Assembly (NCBI GenBank): GCA_944324945.1 | Contig: CALUYE010000003.1 | Location: 124,001 to 188,000 of the forward strand | From: Candidatus Gastranaerophilales bacterium | GTDB taxonomy: Bacteria > Cyanobacteriota > Vampirovibrionia > Gastranaerophilales > Gastranaerophilaceae | Length of the DNA: 64,000 bases | Direction: 5' to 3' | In this document: in pieces, positions 17,953 through 25,954 of the stretch | How the letters are laid out: each line of letters opens with the position of its first letter | How positions within the stretch are numbered: the stretch's first letter is position 1 | Program-made: the position numbers and the translations under genes | Notes under the pieces: generated by a model | The model's input: the letters and a program-made list of their open reading frames with translations, nothing else | Told to the model about the DNA's origin: nothing | Database searches by the model: none

Positions 17953-20268
17953 ATGCTATACGGATATTATCAGGTTGATAAATCAAAAATAAAAGGTACA
18001 AGCCTTTTACAGTATATAAATCTTAAAGAAAATTATAACGACGGCATTGTTTTATATGAAAACGGAGCTTTTTACGACACTTTTTTTGATGATGCAAGAA
18101 CAACAGCAAACATAACAGGCCTTACTTTAAGCATTAAGAGAATGAGCACAATAGGAGAATACCACCAAACAGGCATCCCTAAAACAAACTTTTTTTTATA
18201 CGTTAAAAAATTACTTGATAACAATATTAAAATCTATCTTTGCGAACAGTTGGAAGATAAAGAAGAAGGCTCCATTAAAAGAGAATTAACAAGAATCTTT
18301 ACCCCCGGAACGATTATCGAAAAAGAACTTTTGGATAGTTATGAAAACAACTATATTGCTTCGCTATACTATGATAAAAATATTGTAAAACTTGCCTATG
18401 CAGATGTTTCAACAGGACAGCTTTATAAAACCGAAGGAAAAATTAACGAAATTGAATTTGAAATAGGAAAAATTTCGCCAAAAGAGATTTTAATAAGCGA
18501 AAAGCAGGAAGATTATTTTGAAAAGTTTTTGCAGGATTATTATTTTGTTGCTGTTGAAGAAGAAAATTTCAAAAATTTTAACATTGAAGATGTTATTATT
18601 AATTATTGCGAATTAAATCAAAAGAAATATTTTGCAAAGCTTGATAAAGTAGTTGAATATAAGCTTGAAACTTTTTTAATGATGGATGATGTTACAAGAA
18701 AAAGTCTTGAACTTACAAAAACAAGAAAGCAATCCAAGAAAAAAGGGAGTCTTTTGTGGTTTTTAAATTATACAAAAACCACCATGGGCGCAAGATTATT
18801 AAAAAAATATATAAACGAACCGCTTCTTGATATAAAAGATATTAAAAAAAGACAGTCTTCAGTAGCCGAGCTTTTAAAAAACGAAGATTTATTAAACCAA
18901 TACGAATCAACTCTTGAAAATTTTTGTGATTTATCAAGAATATGTACAAAAATTTCAAACTCCACAATTAAACCAAAAGAACTTTTAGAAATTGCGTCCT
19001 GTTCAAATGTTATAGAAAAGCTTAACGAACTTTCAAAAAACGTAAAATCAAAACTGCTGTATTTAAATAATTCAAAACTAAATGACATCTTAAAACTGTC
19101 AAAAGAAATTAAAAATGCGCTTGATGAAGATGCTTGCGATAAAACTAAAGACGATTATATAATCAAAAAAAACTATAGCGCAGAACTTGATTATTTAAGA
19201 GATAAATTTGAAAATTGTAAAAAAGAAATAAAAGACTATGAAAAAAAATTAAGAAAAAAATTAAATATCGATGAACTTAAAATAGAATATAAAAGAGCTT
19301 TAGGATATTTTATCGAAATTCCTGCAACAAAAAGAATGTATATTTATGAAAAAGACTATATCAAAAAACAAACAACAGAAAATGTTATAAGATATACAAC
19401 AGAAAAACTTTCTGCTTTAGAATCGGATCTCATTATTTTAAAATATAAGATTGATTCGGCACAGGAAGAAATTTATAACAAACTTAAAAAATACGCTGAT
19501 TCTTTTACGCAGAATATAAGAAGTTTATCATCGGAAATTGCAAGAATTGATGTTTTGGTTTCTTTTGCAAGATGTGCTAAAAATAATAATCTTAAAAAAC
19601 CCGAGTTTCAAAATGATGGAATTGAAATTCAAAACGGATTTCACCCGAGTTTGATAAAATTAAATAATCAGGTTATTAAAAACGATACAAATTTAAAAAA
19701 CAATTCAATGATTATCCTAACGGGCGCCAATATGAGCGGTAAATCAACGTATTTAAAATATAACGCAATAATTCCGATTCTTTGTCAAATCGGCTCTTTT
19801 GTTCCTGCGGATAAAACAATTCTTACAATAACGGATAAGATATTTCTAAGACAAGGCTCAACCGACGATATAATAAACAATAATTCAAGCTTTATGGTTG
19901 AAATGAACGATTTAAAATTTATAATCGACAATGTTACAAATAAATCGTTGATTTTATTGGATGAACCTGCCAAAAGCACAAGCACAAACGAGGGCGGGGC
20001 AATTGTTAAAGCATTTTGCGAATATATTCTAAATAATTTTAAAACAAAAACAATAATAGTAACGCATAATCTCGATATAACAAGACTTGAAGAGCAATAT
20101 CCCGACAGAATCTTCAACTATGCAACAGGAAGCAGTGAAAACAATAAAATAAACGACAGAAAAATAAGGCGCGGAACAGCGCAGACAAGTTCTGCCATAA
20201 ATACAGCAATTTTAGCTGATTTGCCTGATGAAATAATTAAAAAAGCAAAAGAATATCTTGAAATTTAA
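17953..20268 (+). CDS. mutS: Divergent MutS-family mismatch-repair ATPase
   Basis: MutS dimers scan DNA for mismatches and signal repair. The 771 residues hold all MutS1 parts: mismatch-binding domain, connector, lever/clamp (about 230-560), and a C-terminal ATPase with Walker A GANMSGKST near residue 600 and a LLDEP Walker B. Two departures from canonical MutS are visible. The mismatch-probing Phe-X-Glu is F40-Y41-D42 in GAFYDTF. The signature after Walker B reads DEPAKSTST, in place of the usual DEIGRGTST. The protein is about 80 residues shorter than E. coli MutS. It may be the sole, drifted MutS1 or a specialised paralogue. The stop overlaps convergent manC by 4 bases. Confidence 0.88.
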   Translation: MLYGYYQVDKSKIKGTSLLQYINLKENYNDGIVLYENGAFYDTFFDDARTTANITGLTLSIKRMSTIGEYHQTGIPKTNFFLYVKKLLDNNIKIYLCEQLEDKEEGSIKRELTRIFTPGTIIEKELLDSYENNYIASLYYDKNIVKLAYADVSTGQLYKTEGKINEIEFEIGKISPKEILISEKQEDYFEKFLQDYYFVAVEEENFKNFNIEDVIINYCELNQKKYFAKLDKVVEYKLETFLMMDDVTRKSLELTKTRKQSKKKGSLLWFLNYTKTTMGARLLKKYINEPLLDIKDIKKRQSSVAELLKNEDLLNQYESTLENFCDLSRICTKISNSTIKPKELLEIASCSNVIEKLNELSKNVKSKLLYLNNSKLNDILKLSKEIKNALDEDACDKTKDDYIIKKNYSAELDYLRDKFENCKKEIKDYEKKLRKKLNIDELKIEYKRALGYFIEIPATKRMYIYEKDYIKKQTTENVIRYTTEKLSALESDLIILKYKIDSAQEEIYNKLKKYADSFTQNIRSLSSEIARIDVLVSFARCAKNNNLKKPEFQNDGIEIQNGFHPSLIKLNNQVIKNDTNLKNNSMIILTGANMSGKSTYLKYNAIIPILCQIGSFVPADKTILTITDKIFLRQGSTDDIINNNSSFMVEMNDLKFIIDNVTNKSLILLDEPAKSTSTNEGGAIVKAFCEYILNNFKTKTIIVTHNLDITRLEEQYPDRIFNYATGSSENNKINDRKIRRGTAQTSSAINTAILADLPDEIIKKAKEYLEI

Positions 20269-21653
20269 CCTATTCTTCCATAGATATCTTTATATCTTAT
20301 AATATCTTCTTCAATAAGTTTATCGCCTTTTTGAACTTCAATTATTTTTAATTCCGCATCGTAAGGATTGGCTAAAGAATGTATTGCTCGAACGGGAATA
20401 TCGATTGATGAACCTGCTTTTAGCATAAAGACTTTGTCTTCTAAAGTAACTCTAGCAGTTCCCGATAATACAACCCAGTGTTCCGAGCGGTATTTATGAG
20501 ATTGAAGGCTTAATTGACCTTTTCTTGAGACGGATATCATTTTTGTTAAATACCCTTCACCCTGATTTAAAACAGTATAATAACCCCAAGGGCGATATAC
20601 GGTTGTGTGGATTCTGTGGGCATCGTTTTTTGTTTCTTTTAATTTTTCATAAATTTCTTTAACGCTTTGAGTGTCATTTCTGTCGCATGCCAATACCGCA
20701 TCCGATGTTTCTACTATTATAACGTTATTTAAGCCGACACCCGTTAAAAGGCGCTCGGATGAATAAAGCATGGAATTTTTACAATTTTTTTCAATAACAT
20801 TTCCGATTTTAACGTTATTGTTTTTATCTTTTTCATTCATGTCATATATGGCATCCCATGACCCTAAATCATTCCAGTCTGCTTTCATTTCAACCATGGC
20901 AATGTCTTTTGCCTTTTCTAAAAGCGCATAGTCAAATGAAATCGACGGATATTTGTTAAATGTCATAAAATCAATATCGTCCTGAACTTTGAAATTAAAT
21001 TTCTGGGTAATTTCATAAATTAAAGGTGCATATTCCTTAAGTGCTTCCATAAGTACCGAAGCCCTAAAGACAAAAATACCGCAATTCCAATAATACGAAG
21101 GGTCTGATAGATATTTTTTGGCTTTTTCAATGTCCGGTTTTTCGACAAAATGAGATACCTTATAGCCTTCGCTTAATTTTTGTCCCGTTTGAATATAGCC
21201 AAAACCCGAGCTTGCATGATCAGGCTTAACGCCGATTGTTACTATATAGCCCTCTTGGGCAACTTTTTTGGCCGTTTCTATTGTTTCTCTGAATTTTTTG
21301 GAATCTTTAATTAAATGATCCGAAGGAACAACAAGAATAATATCGTCTTTATCAAAATCAAGAAGGTATTTTGTTGCAATAGCAATGGCAGGAGCAGTAT
21401 TTTTGGCGCTTGGCTCGGCTAAAACCCTGACATCTTTTGTATATTCGCTTAATTGCATTTTAACGCTCGAATAGTGTTTAGCGTTTGTAATAGCAATAAT
21501 GTTATCTATATCCATTATTCCCATTAAGCGTTCGTAGGTTTTTTCAAGAAGACTTTTATTGGAATTAAGTTTTAAAAGTTGTTTTGGATATAATTCACGA
21601 CTTAAAGGCCAAAGTCTTGAACCCGAACCGCCCGCTAAAATTATTCCATGCAT
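20265..21653 (-). CDS. manC: Mannose-1-phosphate guanylyltransferase / mannose-6-phosphate isomerase
   Basis: Bifunctional enzyme of GDP-mannose synthesis for surface polysaccharides. The 462 residues contain an N-terminal nucleotidyltransferase domain with the ILAGGSGSRLWPLSR signature, the VVPSDH block and the FVEKP block. A C-terminal cupin isomerase domain (about 350-462) has QSHKYRSEHW and the PVRAIHSLAN blocks. Length matches the AlgA/ManC family. The start is preceded by GGGGGTG. It lies 70 bases downstream of rfbD on the same strand and probably shares its transcript, giving a small sugar-nucleotide unit. Its stop overlaps mutS by 4 bases. Confidence 0.95.
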   Translation of the reverse strand: MHGIILAGGSGSRLWPLSRELYPKQLLKLNSNKSLLEKTYERLMGIMDIDNIIAITNAKHYSSVKMQLSEYTKDVRVLAEPSAKNTAPAIAIATKYLLDFDKDDIILVVPSDHLIKDSKKFRETIETAKKVAQEGYIVTIGVKPDHASSGFGYIQTGQKLSEGYKVSHFVEKPDIEKAKKYLSDPSYYWNCGIFVFRASVLMEALKEYAPLIYEITQKFNFKVQDDIDFMTFNKYPSISFDYALLEKAKDIAMVEMKADWNDLGSWDAIYDMNEKDKNNNVKIGNVIEKNCKNSMLYSSERLLTGVGLNNVIIVETSDAVLACDRNDTQSVKEIYEKLKETKNDAHRIHTTVYRPWGYYTVLNQGEGYLTKMISVSRKGQLSLQSHKYRSEHWVVLSGTARVTLEDKVFMLKAGSSIDIPVRAIHSLANPYDAELKIIEVQKGDKLIEEDIIRYKDIYGRIG

Positions 21654-21723
21654 TTAACACCCCCATAACAACATATATACATTTATAAATTAATTATATA
21701 TAAGATATACCATAAGGGCAAAT

Positions 21724-22542
21724 TTAATTTTTAGATGCTAAATATTTTTCAAGAGAATTTTTCCAGTCAGGCAAAATATCGCGGCTGTCTAAAACGCAAT
21801 ATCTCGGCCTTTTAGCGGGGCGCGGAAAATCGCTTTTATCAATTGCCGATACTTCAACATTTCTTTTTTTAAATTCAAATATTTTTTTTGTAAAATCAAG
21901 CCAGCTTGCGCTTCCTGAAGAACTTACATGGTATATTCCATAGGGTGCATTCGTTTTTATTAATTCTATAATTTTTTCAGACACATCATCAGCACATGTC
22001 GGGCAGCCGATTTGATCGTTAACAATTGAAATTTCTTTTCTGAAATTTGAAAAAGTAAGCATAGCGTCAACATACCCGCCCTGGCCGTATAGCCATGAGG
22101 TTCTTAGAATATAGAATTTTTTTGTTGCTTTAATAATTTCTCTTTCACCCTCAAGCTTTGATTTTCCGTAAACATTAATAGGATTTGTAGCATCCGAAGG
22201 TTTATAGGGTGTATTTGATTTTCCGTCAAATACGTTATCCGTACTTACATAAAGTATCGGGATATTGTGTTTTTTGGCAATTGATGCAATATTTTTTGTG
22301 CCCAGGGCATTAACATCAAAAGCTTTTTTAGGGTTATCTTCAGCCTGATCGATATTTGTAAAACCCGCAAGGTGAATAATAAAATCAAGACTTATTTTAT
22401 TCATGATTTCATTCACCATTTTGGTATTTGTTATATCAAAAATTTTGGAATTACATGCCCAGTACTGCCAGCCTTCTCTATCCAATAAAGGACATAGCGA
22501 CTTTCCGAGAAGTCCTGTTGCACCTGTAACCAAAATACGCAT
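21724..22542 (-). CDS. rfbD: dTDP-4-dehydrorhamnose reductase family protein
   Basis: Extended short-chain dehydrogenase of 272 residues, predicted to reduce dTDP-4-keto-L-rhamnose to dTDP-rhamnose with NAD(P)H. Seen: the N-terminal Rossmann motif TGATGLLG, the D-x-x-N/T region after the second strand, the STDNVFDG block, the catalytic Y-x3-K in VYGKSKLEGE, and the RTSWLYG block. These fit the RmlD family. rfbA, rfbB and rfbC are not adjacent, so a related NDP-sugar epimerase/reductase role is possible. manC follows on the same strand. Confidence 0.88.
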   Translation of the reverse strand: MRILVTGATGLLGKSLCPLLDREGWQYWACNSKIFDITNTKMVNEIMNKISLDFIIHLAGFTNIDQAEDNPKKAFDVNALGTKNIASIAKKHNIPILYVSTDNVFDGKSNTPYKPSDATNPINVYGKSKLEGEREIIKATKKFYILRTSWLYGQGGYVDAMLTFSNFRKEISIVNDQIGCPTCADDVSEKIIELIKTNAPYGIYHVSSSGSASWLDFTKKIFEFKKRNVEVSAIDKSDFPRPAKRPRYCVLDSRDILPDWKNSLEKYLASKN

Positions 22543-22600
22543 ATCGTCTTTAACCTTTGAAAAAATTATTCTACTTATGAGTTTTTATATCATTTAATTA

Positions 22601-22609
22601 TGCTAAAAT
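22601..22609 (+). promoter_or_regulatory. Extended -10 element before the peptide-binding protein gene
   Basis: TG-C-TAAAAT at 22601-22609, ending seven bases before the ATG at 22617. No Shine-Dalgarno site is present, so the mRNA is probably leaderless. Confidence 0.6.
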
Positions 22610-22616
22610 CAATATT

Positions 22617-24473
22617 ATGAAGAAAGTTGCTTACAAAATCTTAATATTAATTGTGATTTTTACAATTATTGCTCTTGTTTCGCTTTTAATATTTAAAAAA
22701 GATTACGGATATGATACCGTTCAAAATTTTGAATTTGAAGAAATTCCTTTTGCCGATTCAAAACCGCCTCATCCGATTAACAAAACAATAAACGGGATTG
22801 ATTATCTTGAATCAAGGCTCCCTGTCGGCATTTTTGGAGGAGTATACACTTCAAGCGTTATGGGAGAACCTAAAACGTTTAACCCGTATAACGCTAACGA
22901 TGCAACAAGCGCACAGTTAAGCGAAATTATGTATGACGGATTGGTTCAAACAGATCCTGTTGATGGAAAAGTTATACCAAAACTTGCAAAAAGTTTTGAA
23001 ATTAAAGATGATAAAAAAACATACATAATTCATTTAAGAAAAGGGATAAAATGGTCTGATGGCAAAGAAATAACTTCAAAAGACGTTTATTTTACTTATA
23101 AAACAATAATATTTGAGGGTTTTGGGGAAGGTTCATCAAGAGATGTTATGATGATAGATAACAAATTACCCGAAGTTGAAATAATTGATAAATATACGGT
23201 TAAATTTACTACTCCAAAGCCTTTTGCTCCGTTTTTAAGAAACTTAAGCGCTTCAATTATGCCCGAGCATATTTTTAAAAAAGCAACCGATAAAGGAAGA
23301 GAATATTTTTTAACATTTCAAAGTATAGATACAAAACCTGAAAACCTTGTTATATCAGGAGCTTTTAAATTAAAAAGCTATGTTGCATCCCAAAGAATCG
23401 TATATGAAAGAAATCCTTCTTATTATTTAATAAATAAAGAAGGTAAATCGCTTCCATATATTGATAAATGGGTTCTTTTAATTGCGCCTGATACAAACAA
23501 TGAAACGCTTAAGTTTGAATCTGGCGAAATTGATGTTTTAACCATAAACGGCTCTCTTTTAAACAGATATAGAGAACTTAAAAAACACGGGGATTTTGAT
23601 TTATATAACCTTGGCCCTACAACGAATACGACTTTTATTGTTTTTAATTTAAACAACAGGAAAAATAAGGAAGGAAAATACTACGTAAACCCCATAAAAC
23701 AAAGCTGGTTTCAGGATAAAAACTTTAGAAGCGCAATTGATTGGGCAATCGATAGAGAAAATTTAATTTTAAATATTTTCTCGGGCCTGGCTTCACCCCT
23801 ATATAGCGCTGAAGCGCTAAACAGTCTGTTTTTAAATGAAGAAGTCGCGAAAGGACACAAAAAAGATTTAAATTACGCTTATTCACTCCTTCAAAAAAGC
23901 GGTTTTTACAAAAAAAACGGAGTTTTATACGATAAACACAATAATAAAGTAGAATTTGAACTTTTAACAAACGCGGGAAATACCCAAAGAGAAGCAACAG
24001 GCGTTTCAATTAAACAAGACTTGGAGCAGCTTGGAATAAAAGTTAATTATAAAGCGATTGAATTTAATACTCTTGTAAGCAAAACCATCAATTCGCTTGA
24101 TTTTGACTGCATCATAATAGCGCTGACTTCAAACACTCTTGAACCCAACGCAGGGTATAACGTTTGGACAATAAACGGTGCGCTCCATCTTTTTAACAAA
24201 AGAACAAAAAACGATTTAGCAAACAGCGATAAAATATATCCTTTTGAAAAAAAACTTGATGAAATATTTAAAAAAGGCGCGCTTGAGCTTGATTTTAACA
24301 AAAGAAAAAAAATATACGACGAATATCAAAAAATAATAAGTATTGAAAACCCGCTGATATACCTTTATGCGCCTGTGAATATAAGTGCCGTAAGAAAAAA
24401 AATAAAAAATCTTTACCCGACAAAACTCGGCGGGTTAATATATGATATGGCGGAAATTTATATAAAAGAATAG
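22617..24473 (+). CDS. Peptide-type ABC transporter substrate-binding protein (family 5), membrane-anchored
   Basis: Predicted to capture peptides or similar ligands outside the inner membrane for an Opp/Dpp-type importer. The 618 residues start with a single hydrophobic helix (about 6-26). No lipobox Cys follows, so the protein is likely anchored by this helix and not a lipoprotein. The SBP_bac_5 fold is recognised from ADSLxPAR-like GEPKTFNPYNA, the LAKSFEIKDDKKTYIIHLRKGI-type strand pair and WSDGKEITSKDV. No permease or ATPase genes are nearby, so it is an orphan binding protein using a transporter encoded elsewhere. Confidence 0.87.
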   Translation: MKKVAYKILILIVIFTIIALVSLLIFKKDYGYDTVQNFEFEEIPFADSKPPHPINKTINGIDYLESRLPVGIFGGVYTSSVMGEPKTFNPYNANDATSAQLSEIMYDGLVQTDPVDGKVIPKLAKSFEIKDDKKTYIIHLRKGIKWSDGKEITSKDVYFTYKTIIFEGFGEGSSRDVMMIDNKLPEVEIIDKYTVKFTTPKPFAPFLRNLSASIMPEHIFKKATDKGREYFLTFQSIDTKPENLVISGAFKLKSYVASQRIVYERNPSYYLINKEGKSLPYIDKWVLLIAPDTNNETLKFESGEIDVLTINGSLLNRYRELKKHGDFDLYNLGPTTNTTFIVFNLNNRKNKEGKYYVNPIKQSWFQDKNFRSAIDWAIDRENLILNIFSGLASPLYSAEALNSLFLNEEVAKGHKKDLNYAYSLLQKSGFYKKNGVLYDKHNNKVEFELLTNAGNTQREATGVSIKQDLEQLGIKVNYKAIEFNTLVSKTINSLDFDCIIIALTSNTLEPNAGYNVWTINGALHLFNKRTKNDLANSDKIYPFEKKLDEIFKKGALELDFNKRKKIYDEYQKIISIENPLIYLYAPVNISAVRKKIKNLYPTKLGGLIYDMAEIYIKE

Positions 24474-24520
24474 CAAAAGAATTTATTCAGAGGTTTTATT
24501 AAATAAAAAAGCAAGAGAAG

Positions 24521-25954
24521 ATGAAAACAGGTAAATTAAATTCAAATATAAGTTACGGCTACAATGCGCAGTATCATAAAAAGCTCCACGAAAAATTAAG
24601 CGAGAAAAAAAGAAACAAAGAACTTGCCAATTTTTTAATTGAGCAGGATAAGCTTTCTTTAAAAATTGAAGATGAGCTTGTTGAAATGGAAAAAAGTCCT
24701 AAAAAAACAACAAGCGAACGATATTTTGACTTAGCCGCATATTTAATTGATACAAAAACAGCAATTGCATACACAATTGCAGCTTGTTTTGAGAATTTAA
24801 AATATTGCGATAATTTAATTAAACAGTATTTAAAAGAAATTAAAAATACAAAAAACCCGCAAGGTGTCTATTGGCGAAGAAATTTATGTAAATCATTGGC
24901 AACATATTCAATAAAAAAATATCCCGAGCTTGAAGATAAAAAGAAAATTAAACCCGAAACAAAAAACGAAGAAACAACCCAAACCGCAACACAGCAATTA
25001 ACAGACACACTAAAAAACGTTGCGCAAAATCAAATACAAAATAAAACACAAAATCAAAACATAGTAAAAATGCCAAACATTTTAACCCTGCTTGAACCTT
25101 CAATATCTTCTCCTATGGGGCTTGATGATGTTGTAGGACTCGTTGATAAAAAAAGGGAACTAAGAGAAAGCTTGATTGATTATATAAACAACCCGCAGCA
25201 AGCAGAGCTTGATAATAAAGAATACGGAATTACAAAACCCGCAGGCTATCTGTTCTATGGCCCGCCAGGATGCGGAAAAACATATATAACGCAGGCAATA
25301 GCGGCAGAATCAAAGTGTCCTGTATATAAAATGGATGTTTCAAAAGTGGGTTCAAAATTTGTTAACCAGACAGCAAACAATATTCAAGAAGTTTTTAACT
25401 ATCTTCTTCAGGTATCTAAAAAATCACCAAGACCCGTATTGTTATTTATGGATGAAGTTGACTCCCTTGCAAGAAACAGAAGTTTTAACCAGTCAGGTTC
25501 AGGGGAAGATATTAAAACAACGGCAACTTTATTAAAATTATTGGATGATGCAAAAGATAATAATATAGTTGTAATTGCTGCAACAAATAAATTTGATATA
25601 CTTGATGAAGCGTTTGTTAACCGTTTTGACGGACAATATTATTTCGGGCTCCCCGATCAAGAGCAAATAAAAGGTCTTTTAATAAAACTTTTATCCCAAA
25701 GAACAAAAGGTAATAAATTGGCACTTGATTCTAATGCGCTTGATGAAATTTCAAAAGAGCTTACGGGCTTTTCAAACCGTTCGATTGTTTTTCTTGTTAA
25801 TGAAGCGTCAAAAAATGCCAAGAGAAATTCAAGAAGGGATATTTCAAAACAGGATTTTGATTATGTAATATCTCAAACGGATCTTGAAAAAATCAACGAA
25901 AAAGACTTTATAAAACAATCAAAAAAACATAATCCCATGGGCTTTCAAAAGTAG
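24521..25954 (+). CDS. AAA+ ATPase, Cdc48/FtsH-like, without protease domain
   Basis: A single AAA module (about residues 200-460) follows a charged helical N-terminal region (1-150) and a Gln/Thr/Asn-rich linker (about 150-185). Walker A GPPGCGKT lies at 247-254 and Walker B FMDEVDSLA near 310. Sensor 1 AATN and Arg-finger-type NRFD follow, and the helical lid ends near SKQDFDYVI. The sequence resembles the classic AAA clade (FtsH, Cdc48, spastin, Vps4), but no zinc protease or second AAA ring is present. It probably remodels or unfolds a specific substrate. Its stop abuts the convergent GH13 gene with no spacing. Confidence 0.85.
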   Translation: MKTGKLNSNISYGYNAQYHKKLHEKLSEKKRNKELANFLIEQDKLSLKIEDELVEMEKSPKKTTSERYFDLAAYLIDTKTAIAYTIAACFENLKYCDNLIKQYLKEIKNTKNPQGVYWRRNLCKSLATYSIKKYPELEDKKKIKPETKNEETTQTATQQLTDTLKNVAQNQIQNKTQNQNIVKMPNILTLLEPSISSPMGLDDVVGLVDKKRELRESLIDYINNPQQAELDNKEYGITKPAGYLFYGPPGCGKTYITQAIAAESKCPVYKMDVSKVGSKFVNQTANNIQEVFNYLLQVSKKSPRPVLLFMDEVDSLARNRSFNQSGSGEDIKTTATLLKLLDDAKDNNIVVIAATNKFDILDEAFVNRFDGQYYFGLPDQEQIKGLLIKLLSQRTKGNKLALDSNALDEISKELTGFSNRSIVFLVNEASKNAKRNSRRDISKQDFDYVISQTDLEKINEKDFIKQSKKHNPMGFQK

